From positions 62,001-126,000 of the forward strand of contig JBJEVT010000031.1 of NCBI GenBank assembly GCA_051884615.1: a DNA stretch of 64,000 nt, given 5' to 3'. The DNA comes from UBA1724 sp051884615 (GTDB taxonomy: Bacteria > Verrucomicrobiota > Lentisphaeria > Oligosphaerales > Oligosphaeraceae). Shown here piece after piece: positions 1 through 10,500 of this stretch (position 1 is its first letter; each line of letters opens with the position of its first letter). The notes below the pieces were generated by a model, which was given only the letters and a program-made list of their open reading frames with translations, searched no databases and had not been told where the DNA came from. The position numbers and the translations under genes were made by a program.

Positions 1-1674
1 CACGATCTCCTCGATGATGGCCTTGTATTTCTCCCGCTGGGTCTTGAAGATCCGGTCGTCGTGGTCGACGCGCTGGCAGGGCCGGTTGGTGGGGATGGTG
101 ACCACGTCCAGGTTGTAGATGGACTTGAATTCGGTGGCTTCGGTGGCGGCGGTGCCGGTCATGCCTGCCAGCTTCTCGTACATCCGGAAGTAGTTCTGGA
201 TGGTGATGGAGGCCAGGGTCTGGGTCTCCCGCTCGATTTTCACGTTCTCCTTGGCCTCCAGGGCCTGGTGGAGCCCCTCGGAGAAGCGGCGGCCGGGCTG
301 GGGACGCCCGGTGAACTCGTCCACGATGATCACCTTGTTGTCCTGCACCACATACTGGACGTCCTTCTCGAAGAGGCAGTATGCCCGGAGGAGCTGGGAG
401 ATGTTGTGGAGCATCTCGGACTTCTTGTCGTATTCCATCTGGACGGTCTTGCGCCGCTCCATCTTCTCCTCGGGGGAGAGGGCGGTGTCGGCGTCCAGCT
501 CGCTGAAGATGGTGGGCAGATCCGGGATGACGAAGGCCTGGGGGTCGGAGGGCATGAGCTGGCGGCGCCCCTTCTCGGAGAGTTCGGACTCCCCGCCCTT
601 CTCGTCCACGGTGAAGAAGAGCTCCTGCTTGATCTCCTGGAGGAGACCCCGGTTCACGTCGGAGTGCCATTCGGCGTCCACCCGCTCCAGCCCCTTGCGG
701 ACGGCGGGGTCCTCCATGAAGCGGCGAAGGAGCTTGTGCCTGGGCATGCCGATCTGGACCTTCGCCAGGAGGTGGTACGCCTCGTCCTTCTCCTGGACGG
801 TGGCGCCGGGCTTGTCCAGCAGGCTCTTGGCTTCCTGGAGGAGGCCGGCCACCAGCTTGTATTGGAGCCCGTAGAGGGCCTCCACCTGGGGCTTCACCAC
901 GTCATACATGTGGGTGGAGACCTTGGCGGGACCGGCGATGATCAAGGGGGTGCGGGCCTCGTCGATGAGGATGGAGTCGATTTCGTCCACGATGGCGTAG
1001 AAGTAGTCCCGCTGGACCAGTTCCTCCCGGGAGTGGGCCATGCCCATGTCCCGGAGGTAGTCGAAACCGAATTCGGAGTTGGTGCCGTAGGTGATGTCGC
1101 AGGCGTATTGTTCCCGGCGCACCTGGGGGCTCTGGTTGTTCTGGATGCAGCCCACGGTGAGTCCCAGCCACCGGTAGAGGTGTCCCATCCACTCGGAGTC
1201 CCGTCGGGCCAGATAGTCGTTGACGGTGACCAGCTGGACGTTGCGGCCGGTGAGGGCGTTGAGGTAGAGGGGCATGGTGGCGACCAGGGTCTTTCCCTCG
1301 CCGGTGGCCATCTCGGAGATCTTGGACTGGTGGAGGACGATGCCGCCCATGATCTGGACGTCGAAGGGGACCATGTCCCACTCCAGGCGGTGCCCGGTGA
1401 CCTCCACGAAATGCTCCTCCTCCTTCCGGGATTCCTTGAGGCGGCGGCAGGCGTCCTTCACCACGGCGTAGGCCTCGCAGAGGATGTCATCGGTGGTCTC
1501 CCCGTTCCGGAGGCGCTCCTTGAACTCCTGGGTCTTGGCCTGGAGCTCCTGGTCGGTGAGGGCGCGGTACTCCTCTGCCTTCTGGTTCACCTGGCGCACC
1601 AGGGGCCAGAGCTTGCTGACCACCCGTTTGTTGCGGCTGCTGAAGAGTTTTTTGATAATCCAGTCGAGAAGCAT
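1..1674 (-). CDS. secA: Preprotein translocase ATPase SecA (3' truncated by window edge)
   Basis: SecA is the cytoplasmic ATPase that drives unfolded preproteins through the SecYEG channel. The reading frame starts at the ATG ending at 1674 (MLLDWIIKKLF) and is open for 558 codons to the left edge, so the C-terminal part is missing. Visible motifs in order: the nucleotide-binding MATGEGKT near residue 119, VNDYLARRDSEWMG, the DEAD-type DEIDSILIDEARTP, the preprotein cross-linking region, then VIIVDEFTGR and GMTGTAATEATEF. A full SecA is roughly 830-1000 residues, so about 60 percent is present. It is the last visible gene of the minus-strand run tig-clpP-clpX-amidase-pyrE-secA, with 64 bp between pyrE and secA. 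No clear Shine-Dalgarno precedes the start, but it matches the usual SecA N-terminus. Confidence 0.97.
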   Translation of the reverse strand, partial: MLLDWIIKKLFSSRNKRVVSKLWPLVRQVNQKAEEYRALTDQELQAKTQEFKERLRNGETTDDILCEAYAVVKDACRRLKESRKEEEHFVEVTGHRLEWDMVPFDVQIMGGIVLHQSKISEMATGEGKTLVATMPLYLNALTGRNVQLVTVNDYLARRDSEWMGHLYRWLGLTVGCIQNNQSPQVRREQYACDITYGTNSEFGFDYLRDMGMAHSREELVQRDYFYAIVDEIDSILIDEARTPLIIAGPAKVSTHMYDVVKPQVEALYGLQYKLVAGLLQEAKSLLDKPGATVQEKDEAYHLLAKVQIGMPRHKLLRRFMEDPAVRKGLERVDAEWHSDVNRGLLQEIKQELFFTVDEKGGESELSEKGRRQLMPSDPQAFVIPDLPTIFSELDADTALSPEEKMERRKTVQMEYDKKSEMLHNISQLLRAYCLFEKDVQYVVQDNKVIIVDEFTGRPQPGRRFSEGLHQALEAKENVKIERETQTLASITIQNYFRMYEKLAGMTGTAATEATEFKSIYNLDVVTIPTNRPCQRVDHDDRIFKTQREKYKAIIEEIV

Positions 1675-1738
1675 CTTGAGGCGTGGGGCGGGAGGGGGGA
1701 GCGGACGAGGGGGCGGAGAGGCGGCGGCGGGGAGCGGC

Positions 1739-2308
1739 TTATTTGGAGCCGGGATGGACCAGGGGTTTGCCCTGGGCGCAGACGGGACACTCCGCGGGGT
1801 TGAAGGTCTTCAGGTTGAGGCGCACCAGGCTGCGGAAGGGCATGCCGAAATCCACGTCGCCGGCGCTGCGGTCCACCATGACGGTGACCCCCACCGGGAT
1901 GGCGCCGTAGGAACGGGCCAGGTCGATGGTCTGCTGCACCCGCCCGCCTTTGGTGACCACGTCCTCGGCGACGAGAACCCGCTCCCCGGGCTTCAGGGAG
2001 AAGCCCCGCCGGAGAATCAGGTTGGACTGGTCGTCCTTCTCGGCGAAGATGGCGCGGGTCTGGAGGGCCTTGGCCACTTCCTGGCCCACCACAATGCCGC
2101 CGATGGCGGGGGAGAGGACCACGTCGATGGGCTCTCCCGCCCAGGGACGGGCCATTTCCGCGCAGAGCTTGCTGGCGATGTCGGCGTATTGGAGGAGGAG
2201 CGCCGCCTGGAAATACTGGTCGCTATGGAGTCCGCTGCGGAGGAGGAAGTGTCCATCCAGGAGGGCTCCGGTGTCGGACATATACTTCAGGATTTCGTTT
2301 TCGGTCAT
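1739..2308 (-). CDS. pyrE: Orotate phosphoribosyltransferase
   Basis: This enzyme transfers ribose-5-phosphate from PRPP to orotate to make OMP in pyrimidine synthesis. The 189-residue protein has the type I PRTase fold. The PRPP-binding loop VLVAEDVVTKGGR lies around residues 114-126, with paired acidic residues followed by Thr-Lys-Gly-Gly. The flexible-loop region is GQEVAKAL, and SGLHSDQYFQ matches the N-terminal orotate-site segment. Length is normal for bacterial PyrE. The C-terminus has a CPVC pair (PAECPVCAQG), seen in some PyrE groups and of unclear role. It sits between the amidase (34 bp upstream) and secA; no other pyr genes are nearby. Confidence in family is high. Confidence 0.95.
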   Translation of the reverse strand: MTENEILKYMSDTGALLDGHFLLRSGLHSDQYFQAALLLQYADIASKLCAEMARPWAGEPIDVVLSPAIGGIVVGQEVAKALQTRAIFAEKDDQSNLILRRGFSLKPGERVLVAEDVVTKGGRVQQTIDLARSYGAIPVGVTVMVDRSAGDVDFGMPFRSLVRLNLKTFNPAECPVCAQGKPLVHPGSK

Positions 2309-2342
2309 GGCTTGCGGGTTCCTTTCGGAAGGTGTTGTGGGG

Positions 2343-3356
2343 TTATTGAAGGGTCTTTTTCAGCTTGTCGATGGCGTCGCACAGGGCGACGGCCAGCTTG
2401 TCCTGGTAATCGGGCTTCAGGAGCCGCGCCCGTTCCTCGTCGTTGGTGAGGAACCCCAGCTCCACCAGCATGGCGGGGGCGGGGCTGTCGATGATGACCT
2501 TGAACTGCTTGCGGCGCACGCCCCGGTCCTTGGCTCCCCCGGAGGCCTTGAGGAGCGCCCGCTGGGTGAAGTACGCCCAGAGGGCGCTGGTTCTCTGGAA
2601 GGGGGTGGCCGCCCCCTCCTTGCCCAGGGTCTTGGTGCCCACGGAGGGGACGCCGGGGGGATTCGCCACATAGACCTCGATGCCGTTGATCGCCTTGTCC
2701 TCCAGGGCGTTGCAGTGGATGGAGAGGAAGAGGTCCGCCTTCTTTTCCCGGGCGAAGGCGCAGCGGGCGTCCAGGGTGAGGGTTTCATCCTCGGTGCGGG
2801 TCATGGAGACGGTGTAGCCCCGTTTCCGGAGGATGGCGGCCACCTTCCGCGCCATGGCCAGGTTCAGGTTCTTCTCCAGGACCTTGCCGCTGGCGGCGCC
2901 CTGGTCCTTCCCGCCGTGCCCCGCGTCCACCACGATGTGCTGGATCTTGCGCTTGGGAAGCAGGGAGGTCTGGAGGATGGGCTCCAGGAACTCGGTGTAG
3001 TCGGTCTTCTCCAGCAGGAAGAGTCCCTTCTGGTATTCCACGGGGAAGCTGAGGCTGCAGAGGGTGCCGCTCAAGGTGAAGAAGGGCTCCTTCACGGTGA
3101 AGACGATGGCTTCCTTCTGGGGCGTCAGCAGGGTGCAGATCTGGGTCTTCCCCGTCTTCTGGGCGAAGAAACGGAAGCCGTAGCGGGCGGCCACATCCTT
3201 CAGGATGACGTAGCTGCGCTTGTTGACGGTCATCTCCCGGATGGGCTTGGGAGAGGCCGACGGCTTCTGGGCGGCGCCCTGGGCTCCCTGGCACAGGAGG
3301 CAGGGGAGGACCAGAAGCCCCGCCAGAAGAAGAAGGGGAAGACGGAGAAGGATCAT
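2343..3356 (-). CDS. N-acetylmuramoyl-L-alanine amidase (Amidase_3, AmiC-like), secreted
   Basis: A zinc amidase that cuts the bond between N-acetylmuramic acid and the stem peptide, acting in the periplasm during cell division or turnover. The 337-residue protein begins with a Sec signal (MILLRLPLLLLAGLLVLP). It then has an N-terminal region of about 130 residues before the catalytic domain. Metal and catalytic motifs are VVDAGHGGKDQGA, a Glu in EKNLNLAMA, LSIHCNA and the C-terminal MLVELGFLTN Glu. The start at 3356 is chosen because its ATG overlaps the clpX TGA stop (ATGA) and gives a clean signal peptide; the open frame extends 29 codons further upstream but inside clpX. Translational coupling to clpX is likely. 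Confidence 0.92.
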   Translation of the reverse strand: MILLRLPLLLLAGLLVLPCLLCQGAQGAAQKPSASPKPIREMTVNKRSYVILKDVAARYGFRFFAQKTGKTQICTLLTPQKEAIVFTVKEPFFTLSGTLCSLSFPVEYQKGLFLLEKTDYTEFLEPILQTSLLPKRKIQHIVVDAGHGGKDQGAASGKVLEKNLNLAMARKVAAILRKRGYTVSMTRTEDETLTLDARCAFAREKKADLFLSIHCNALEDKAINGIEVYVANPPGVPSVGTKTLGKEGAATPFQRTSALWAYFTQRALLKASGGAKDRGVRRKQFKVIIDSPAPAMLVELGFLTNDEERARLLKPDYQDKLAVALCDAIDKLKKTLQ

Positions 3357-4798
3357 GGACGCCGCCTCCTGCGGCTGGGCTTCTCTGCCGGCTGAAGGAG
3401 GGCGGGACGCTCTCCCCGGATGACCGCGCCGTCGATGACGCAACGGGCCTGGGTGGCGCCGGCCTTGGCGGGGGCGCCGGGCAGGTCGAACATCACATCC
3501 AGCATCCGCTTCTCCATGATCGCCCGCAGTCCCCGGGCGCCGGTGCCCTTGGTGTGGGCGATGGCGGCCACGGTCTCCAGGGCGTCCTGGGTGAAGACCA
3601 GCTCCACGCCGGAGAGACGCATGAGCTCCTGGTATTGGCGCACCAGGGAGTTCTTGGGCTTGGTGAGGATGTGGAGCAGATCCTCCTGGGAGAGCTCCTT
3701 CAGGGTGGTGACGATGGGGAGGCGTCCCACGAACTCGGGGATGAGGCCGAACTGCACCAGGTCCTCGGGCTCCACCTCCATCCTGGCCGCCGGCGCGGAA
3801 GCGGGGGCGGGGTCGGCGGCGGGGGCGTCATCGTTCCGGGCCTCGGGGAGGAATCCCAGCTGGCGGGTGCCGCCCCGGCGCTCCACGATCTTGTCCAGCC
3901 CCACGAAGGCGCCGCCGCAGATGAAGAGGATGTTCTTGGTGTTCAGGTGGATGTATTCCTGGTCCGGATGCTTTCTGCCGCCTTTCGGGGGGATGTTGGC
4001 CACGGTGTTCTCCAGAATCTTCAGGAGCGCCTGCTGGACGCCCTCCCCGGAGACGTCCCGGGTGATGGAGACATTCTGGGTCTTCCGGGCGATCTTGTCG
4101 ATTTCATCCACATAGACGATGCCGATTTCGGCCTTTGCCAAATCGTAGTCGGCGGCCTGGACCAGGCGCAGGAGGATGTTCTCCACATCCTCGCCCACAT
4201 ATCCCGCCTCGGTGAGGGTGGTGGCGTCGGAGATGGCGAAGGGGACCTGGAGGAGCCGGGCGAGGGCCTGGGCCAGCAGGGTCTTTCCGGAGCCGGTGGG
4301 CCCCACCATCAGCACGTTGCTCTTGATGAGCTCCACCTCCTGGCTCCCCTCCTTCTTCTCCTCGGGGGCGTGGCACTCGTGGAGCACCCGCTTGTAGTGG
4401 TTGAAAACCGCCACGGAGAGGGTCTTCTTGGCCTGTTCCTGGCCGTAGCAGTACTGGCTCAGGTAGTCGTAGATTTCCCGGGGGGTCTTGAGGGTCTCCC
4501 AGGAGAGCCCGCCGGCGGGCTCCGGGGGGGTGTCGGGCCGGGACTGGGGCGGGAAGGGGCTGGACGCCGGGCTCTTGGCGGCGATTTCGTGGATGTGCAT
4601 CATGCACTCCGGGTCCTGGCAGGCCGCCAGGGTGTCCAGGATGGCGTGGGCGCAGATCCGGCAGATGTTGGGGGCGCCGGCGTGCTGGCAGCCCAGATCC
4701 ACGCCCAGGTCCTGGCGGGCGACCATGCGCCCGCAGATGTTGCAGACGAACTTCTGGGGAGGCTCCCCGGTGCTGCTGTTCTTGGAAGAGCGGGGCAT
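3353..4798 (-). CDS. clpX: ATP-dependent Clp protease ATPase subunit ClpX
   Basis: ClpX is the AAA+ unfoldase that recognises tagged substrates and feeds them to ClpP. The 481-residue protein has an N-terminal zinc-binding domain (FVCNICGR ... ICRICAHA, four Cys) with a longer spacing between the Cys pairs than in E. coli. The AAA+ module has Walker A GPTGSGKT, Walker B VYVDEIDK, the sensor segment SITRDVSGEGVQQALL, and the C-terminal GARGLRAIME. A Pro/Ser/Ala-rich linker follows the zinc domain, and another Ala/Asp-rich insert sits before the RMEVEPEDLVQFG segment; both lengthen it beyond the usual 420-430 residues. It lies 4 bp downstream of clpP and overlaps the amidase start, so it is part of the tig-clpP-clpX unit. 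Confidence 0.97.
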   Translation of the reverse strand: MPRSSKNSSTGEPPQKFVCNICGRMVARQDLGVDLGCQHAGAPNICRICAHAILDTLAACQDPECMMHIHEIAAKSPASSPFPPQSRPDTPPEPAGGLSWETLKTPREIYDYLSQYCYGQEQAKKTLSVAVFNHYKRVLHECHAPEEKKEGSQEVELIKSNVLMVGPTGSGKTLLAQALARLLQVPFAISDATTLTEAGYVGEDVENILLRLVQAADYDLAKAEIGIVYVDEIDKIARKTQNVSITRDVSGEGVQQALLKILENTVANIPPKGGRKHPDQEYIHLNTKNILFICGGAFVGLDKIVERRGGTRQLGFLPEARNDDAPAADPAPASAPAARMEVEPEDLVQFGLIPEFVGRLPIVTTLKELSQEDLLHILTKPKNSLVRQYQELMRLSGVELVFTQDALETVAAIAHTKGTGARGLRAIMEKRMLDVMFDLPGAPAKAGATQARCVIDGAVIRGERPALLQPAEKPSRRRRRP

Positions 4799-4802
4799 CG
4801 TG

Positions 4803-5408
4803 TTATTTCCGCTGGGTGATCTTGGCCTTGGGCTCGATGAGTTCGTCCACCACGTGGTAGTCCACCGCCTCCTGGGCGGACATGAAGAAGTCGCGCTCGG
4901 AATCCTTGGCGATCTGCTCGGCGCTCTTGCCGATGTGCTTGGCGAGGATGTCGTAGAGCACCGCCTTGGTCTTCAGAATCTCCTGGGCCTGGATGTGGAT
5001 GTCCGCCGCCGTGCCCTGGCAGCCGCCGCTGGGCTGGTGGATCATGATGCGGGAGTGGGGCAGGGCGAAACGCTTGCCCGCGGCGCCGGCGGCCAGCAGG
5101 ACCGCGCCCATGGAGGCGGCCTGGCCGATGCAGTAGGTCCGCACGTCGCAGGAGAGCATCTGCATGGTGTCGTAGATGGCAAGGCCCGCGGAGACCACGC
5201 CGCCGGGGGAGTTGATGTAGAAGTGGATGTCCTTCTTGGGGTCTTCGCTCTGGAGGAAGAGGAACTGGGCCATGATGCAGTTGGCCACGGCGTCATCCAC
5301 CTCGCTGCCCAGCATGACGATCCGGTCTTTCAGCAGACGGGAGTAGATGTCGTATTGGCGTTCGCCGTTTCCGGTCTGTTCGATGACATAGGGGGCGTAG
5401 AAGCTCAT
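4803..5408 (-). CDS. clpP: ATP-dependent Clp protease proteolytic subunit ClpP
   Basis: ClpP is the tetradecameric serine protease that degrades substrates delivered by ClpX. With the start at 5408 (MSFYAPYVIEQ) the protein has 201 residues, typical of the family. The catalytic triad is visible as Ser99 in GQAASMGA, His124 in MIHQP and Asp173 in ERDFF. The substrate-strand motif YINSPGG is intact. The open frame could extend 20 codons upstream, but that part reads as untranslated leader and lacks the family N-terminus. ClpX follows after 4 bp; tig lies 295 bp upstream. The tig-clpP spacer is GC-rich and holds no gene that I can see. Confidence 0.97.
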   Translation of the reverse strand: MSFYAPYVIEQTGNGERQYDIYSRLLKDRIVMLGSEVDDAVANCIMAQFLFLQSEDPKKDIHFYINSPGGVVSAGLAIYDTMQMLSCDVRTYCIGQAASMGAVLLAAGAAGKRFALPHSRIMIHQPSGGCQGTAADIHIQAQEILKTKAVLYDILAKHIGKSAEQIAKDSERDFFMSAQEAVDYHVVDELIEPKAKITQRK

Positions 5409-5703
5409 GTTTCGTCTGGGGTGAATAGGGTTTTGGTGGCGGCGCGGGCTCCGCGTATGCGGGCGCACGCGTACGGGGAACGCCGCCGGGCGGGCCTGGC
5501 GGGGTCCCGGGACGGCGGCGGGCCTGCGCGCCGCCCCCTCCTGGCGTGGACGGGGCGACGGGATGCAGGGCGTGGGAAGGATGGCGCCCCTCCGGAACCC
5601 GAGGCAGGCAGGGGCGCAGGAGGGGAGGGAAGGGGGGAGGCGCGGGAGGCCGGCGGTGCCGATCAGGCGTCTCTCTCCCCCTCCGACGGGGAGGCAAAAA
5701 GAA

Positions 5704-7074
5704 CTATTCCGCGGCAGGGGCGGGGGCGGCTTCCTGAGGCTTCTCCTCCCCTTCCACCGTCACGTCGGCATGCTCCACCAGGAAGGCGACGGCCTTCTGG
5801 CGCTTCAAGTTGGTCTCCATGTCGTGCCAGGCCTCGTAGTTCTGGCGAATGTCGCTGATGAACTGGTCGAGGGGGATGTTCATGCTCTGGCTGGCGTTGA
5901 GGCAGTATCTGTAGATGTCCTCGCCGCTGGGGGTGAGCTTCTCCTCCTTGGCCACCAGATCCATGGCGTGGACGAGACGGATATTGGTGGGGACGTCCTT
6001 CTGGATCCGCTCCGTCTCCTGGGCGCGCTCCTTCTCCAGCGCCTCGCCCTCCAGCCCGCGGGACTTCAGCTTCTCCTCCATCCGCTGGAGAGCCTGCTCC
6101 AGGGAGCGGGAGACCAGCTTGGGAGGCAGGGGGAAGTCCAGACCGGCCTTGAAGGCGTCCACCACCTGCTCGGCGACCACCGCCTGCTGGCTGCTCTCCT
6201 CCTGCTGCTCCATGCGCTCCCGCATGGACTTCTTCACATCCTCCATGTCCTTCATTCCGGTCTCCTTGACGAACGCCTCGTCAAAGGAGGGCGGCGTGAA
6301 GCCGTGGACTTCCTGGATGGTGAAGTGGTAGGAGATGGTCTTTCCCGCCAGGGTGTCCACCCGGAAATCCTGGGGGAAGGTGATTTCCACATCCTTGGAG
6401 GCGCCCAGGGCCACGCCGGTGAGGGCGGCGGTGATGCCGGGGATGCTCTCGGGCTCCCGCATGATCTGCCAGGAGTTGCTGCCGGTGAGGAGATACTTGG
6501 CACGGGGCTCTTCCTTCAGGGCGTCATCGGCGTTCGTGGAGAAGTCCACCCTGAGCATGTCGCCAGGCTGGGCGGGACGGTCCACCTTCTCGTATTTGCC
6601 ATGCATCCGCAGGAAGGTCTCCGCGGCCTCGTCCACCCGCTTCTGCTCCACTTCCACCTTCTTCCGGGTGGCCTTCAGGCCCTTGTAGGCGGGCAGGGTG
6701 ACCTGGGGATAGACCTCCACCGTGGCCTTGATGGTGAAATCCTGGTCGGGCGTGTAGACGGGGGTCTGGTCGTTCTCGAATTCCAGGTCCCCGGAAAGCT
6801 GGAGCTCCTTGGCCTCGATCAGCTCTCCCATGGCCTGGTTCAGCAGACGCTGGGCCGTCTCCTCGCAAATGTCCTTTCCGTGCAGGCTCACAATCATGGA
6901 CTGGGGCACATGCCCCGCCCGAAAGCCTTTCTTCTGCACCCGGGTGGTATAGAAGGTCAGGACGTCCTTGTATGTCTTCTTGCCATTCTTGGCGGGAACG
7001 ACTGCGGTGATTTGCAGAACGCAGGGTTCGATGGCCGTCAATTCGGCATTGAGACCGCTTTTGTAGGTTTCCAC
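5704..7074 (-). CDS. tig: Trigger factor, ribosome-bound chaperone
   Basis: Trigger factor binds ribosomal protein uL23 at the tunnel exit and shields nascent chains. The protein has 456 residues with the expected three-part build: N-terminal ribosome-binding domain (residues 1 to about 145; the signature loop is degenerate here, reading KGFRAGHVPQSMI), a central FKBP-like PPIase-fold domain (about 150-245, including QPGDMLRVDFS), and a long helical Glu/Gln-rich C-terminal chaperone domain ending in an Ala/Pro tail. The start is GTG at 7074, backed by an AAGGAG Shine-Dalgarno six bases upstream, one of the clearest in the window. It heads the tig-clpP-clpX run, a very common arrangement in bacteria. 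Confidence 0.94.
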   Translation of the reverse strand: METYKSGLNAELTAIEPCVLQITAVVPAKNGKKTYKDVLTFYTTRVQKKGFRAGHVPQSMIVSLHGKDICEETAQRLLNQAMGELIEAKELQLSGDLEFENDQTPVYTPDQDFTIKATVEVYPQVTLPAYKGLKATRKKVEVEQKRVDEAAETFLRMHGKYEKVDRPAQPGDMLRVDFSTNADDALKEEPRAKYLLTGSNSWQIMREPESIPGITAALTGVALGASKDVEITFPQDFRVDTLAGKTISYHFTIQEVHGFTPPSFDEAFVKETGMKDMEDVKKSMRERMEQQEESSQQAVVAEQVVDAFKAGLDFPLPPKLVSRSLEQALQRMEEKLKSRGLEGEALEKERAQETERIQKDVPTNIRLVHAMDLVAKEEKLTPSGEDIYRYCLNASQSMNIPLDQFISDIRQNYEAWHDMETNLKRQKAVAFLVEHADVTVEGEEKPQEAAPAPAAE

Positions 7075-7163
7075 GTTCGACTCCTTCGATAAACAAAGAG
7101 CTCTTTTGGGTCAATGAGAGTGCCGCCCGCCTGCATGGACGGGGGCCGCTGGAAAAGTGGCTT

Positions 7164-7169
7164 ACTATA
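7164..7169 (-). promoter_or_regulatory. Candidate -10 box for tig
   Basis: On the minus strand TATAGT sits about 90 bases before the tig GTG start, in a local dip of GC content (TTATAGTAA). No convincing -35 box is visible at 16-18 bp. A very similar TTATAGTAA occurs on the plus strand at 7416-7424 in front of the divergent glycosidase gene, so the 7075-7516 spacer probably holds back-to-back promoters. Seen in sequence; function inferred. Confidence 0.35.
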
Positions 7170-7416
7170 ACCCGTAGACGGGAAGCCGGGGTCGACTCCC
7201 CCCTCGCACAGGAAATCTCCCCCCAGGCAACCCCCGCCCGGAAGACCACGCCGCGGCGGCGGGGGCGCCCGATCCCTTCGCCATCCCCCGCCGTGGCTGG
7301 AATGGAAATTTTCCGGAAGGCTCCCGCCAGGAGAAACGAGGGCGTCCACGGCGGGAAAAGTTGGTGGAAATGGACAAATCCACCCGGGAATGAAGGCGGG
7401 GGAGGGGCTTATAGCT

Positions 7417-7422
7417 TATAGT
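7417..7422 (+). promoter_or_regulatory. Candidate -10 box for the GH-A glycosidase gene
   Basis: TATAGT lies within a short tandem repeat (cttatag twice, 7408-7421), about 95 bases before the start at 7517. No clear -35 element. The rest of the 7075-7516 spacer is GC-rich and shows no gene. Confidence 0.35.
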
Positions 7423-7516
7423 AATCCCGTCGGCGCCATGGCGGGAAGCATCCCTCTCCCCCACGGCATCTCCTCGCGCCTTTCCCCGCTCCCTCCGGTC
7501 CCCCCGAGACTCCATC

Positions 7517-10500
7517 ATGTTCAGAAAATCCCTCTCTCTCCTGGCCCCTCTCGTCGCTCTCCTCTGTCTGGGAGGAGCCGCCCTTTCCCTCCCGGCGCAG
7601 AATCTCTTTCCCGGGGACTGCGGATATGAACTGGGGCTGGGATATTTCCGGCGGCCCTGGTTCAACGGATCCATGAATTTGCAGCTGCGGCAGGCGGAGG
7701 ATGCGCCCCAGGGCCACAGCTATGCGGTGAGCATCTCCACCCCCGGCCAGAGCATCGGACTCTCCGGGGACCGCATGACGCTGAAGAAGAACGTGCCCTA
7801 TGTGCTGTCCATGTGGGTCCGCGCCTCCCGTCCCAAGGAGATTCGCATGGCGACGGTCCACGAGGGGTGGAAGGACACCCAGTTCCATCCCTTCACGGCG
7901 ACGCCCCGCTGGGAGCGGGTGGTCCTGCCCTTCACGGTGAATTTCGACGCCATCTACTGGGTCCTGCTGGAATACACCAACGACGGGACGGAGGATCTGG
8001 AGTTCTGCCTGGATGCGGTGCAGCTGGAGGAAGGAACGGAGCCCACCCCCTTCTCCTTCCAGGGGAAGACGCTGACGGTGTCCCACCTGAAGGGCGGCTC
8101 CACGGGCGTCTATTTTGTCGGGGAGCCCGTGGAGATGTCTCTGGGCGCCCTCGCCGACGGGGAGGGGGAGAAAGACCTGCGGTGCCGGGTGGTGGTGACG
8201 GACTATCGGGGGGAGGCGGTCTTCTCCCAGGAAGTGGCCAGCGTCTGGGAAAACGGGTACTTCAAGCAGGATTTGACCCTGCCCGGGGAGATCCCCGGAC
8301 TGTATGTGCTGCGGTGCCAGTGGCTTGATGGCGATGGCGCCAGCGTGGGGAACTCGGAGTGCAGCTACGCCGTGGTGCGTCCTCCCGTGGAGGAGCATGA
8401 TCCGGAGGTGGAGCCCTACATGGGGGTGAACAGCGCCATCTTCGCCGGCCTGCGCCGGGTGGGAACCCGGTGGGTGGAGCTGGACCTGTGGTGGCGCAGT
8501 CTGATGCCCACGCCGGACACGGTGGAGTACGACGACATCCTCTCCCGGATCCGCAGCGCCAAGGCCCAGGGGTATTCCGTGAAGTTCTCCCTGGTGCATC
8601 TTCCCGCCACTCCCGACTGGGCGCACCGTCCCGAGGAGGTGGAGGAGGCGAAGTCCTGGGGACTGACCCCCTCCATGGGATTCTTCTCCACGGAGGAGGC
8701 CCTGGAAAAGCTCAGCGTCGCCTTCGAGGAGTTGATCCGCCGGGCGGGCACGGACATTGATCTGCTGGAGATTGGAGGGGAGGACGAACTCATCAGCGGC
8801 TCGGAACCCTACTATCGCCGCAAGTACCCCTCCGATGTGTTCCAGGGCGTCGTCCATGGCCCGGTGTGCCGGGACGTGGCGCGCATCACCACGGTGTATC
8901 TCCAGGCGGCGCGCCGCGCCCGCCCCGACATCCCCATCGCCTGCGGACGCCCCAGCGGCTCCGCTTCCTATCAGGATTTCCTCTTCTCCCGCCTGGTGCT
9001 GGAGAAGGTGGAGGGCGAGTTCCAGTTCTTCCCCATGGACTGCTACTCCTGGCGCATGCGCTACATCAACGAGGCCAACATGCCCAACATCGGCTCCCCC
9101 AACCTGGAGTATCCCATCGTCTTCGAACGGGCGAACCACATGACCCACACCTATCTCCAGGGCCAGAAACCCTTCGTGTCGGAATACGGCTTCGCCATCG
9201 ACAACCGGCTTCCCGCCGACCACCCCCTGCAGCAGGAGGAGTGCCGCAGAATGTTGTCCGCCGCCCTGACGGCGAAATTGCTGGGCTCCCCCTATTTCTT
9301 CTGGTTCAATACCTTCGGCTGCATCGAGGACAAGGTCTTCGACTACGGAATGTGGCATGTGGACCAGCCCATGCTCCTGATTCCCGCCATGAGCCAGCTC
9401 TGCCGGGTGGTGGAGGATGTGCGCCAGTGCCAGGGACGCCTGGGCGAGACGACAGGCAACCTGAAGATGGGCGTCTTCGGCCAGAAGAACCGGGCCGTCC
9501 TGGCAATCTGGACGGAGTTCCGGGACAATCCCGTGGGCTTGACGCTGCCCCAGGACACCGCCCGCCTGGATTTCCTGGGCAACCCCCTGCCTCGGCTGAC
9601 CGGGGACGAGGCGGTGGCCACCAAGCTCCCCCAGTATTTCGTCCTGGAGGGCGAGGATGCCTATGACCGGCTCCGGGACGCCATGGAAAAGGCCGAGGAC
9701 CGGAATGTGAATCTCTCCGTCCGGGTGGATCTGGCCGAGGGAAATTCCTGCGCGGTGGTCCTCCAGTCCGTGGAGCGGGAGTCCCAGGCCGCCGCCCAAT
9801 GCGTGGTGAAATTCCCCGACGGCACGGAAAAGACTCTGAAGAAGCCGTCCGGAACCCCCTTCCCCTGGCGCGGCAGGGTGGCCATCCCCGCCGGCGCGGA
9901 GGAAATGGAGCTGGTTCTGCAGGATGACCGGGGCGTCTCCGCCAGCCGTCATCTCTCCTTCTCCGTCCGCCCCCTCCAGAAGGGAGCCAACACGGTGGCG
10001 GAGTTCGGATCCCGCCGCGCGGAGATCATGCCCGCCGATCCCTGGATCCACTGGGACGGCGCCAAAGACCTGGGAGGCACCATCGGCATCGAGGTGACCC
10101 CCACCCAGCTGATCATCACCGCCGATGTCCAGGACGACCTCCACTTCAACCGAAAGGACGGACACTCGATCTGGGATGGCGACTGCCTCCAAATCGCCCT
10201 GGTGCCCCGGGTGGAACTCCAGACGGAAAACCAGGGCGGCGGCTACGGAGCCCGGGATCTGGAAATCGCCATCGCCCTGGCCAATGGCACCCTGCAGTCT
10301 GCAATCTACGCCGGAACTCAGGTGATCTCCTCCCTGACCCCCGGACGGGATTTCCAGGTGGAACGGGACGAAGAGGCCAAGGTCACCCACTATCGCCTGA
10401 CTCTCTCCCGCCAGATGCTGGGATTGAACCGGTCGGGACAGGCTTTCCGGTTCTGCGCCGTGGTGATGGATGACGACGAGGGCAGCGGCGAGTCCTACTT

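Noticed and set aside
7409..10390. A 993-codon minus-strand open frame
   Set aside because: Opposite the GH-A protein; the plus frame has a signal peptide and recognisable domains.
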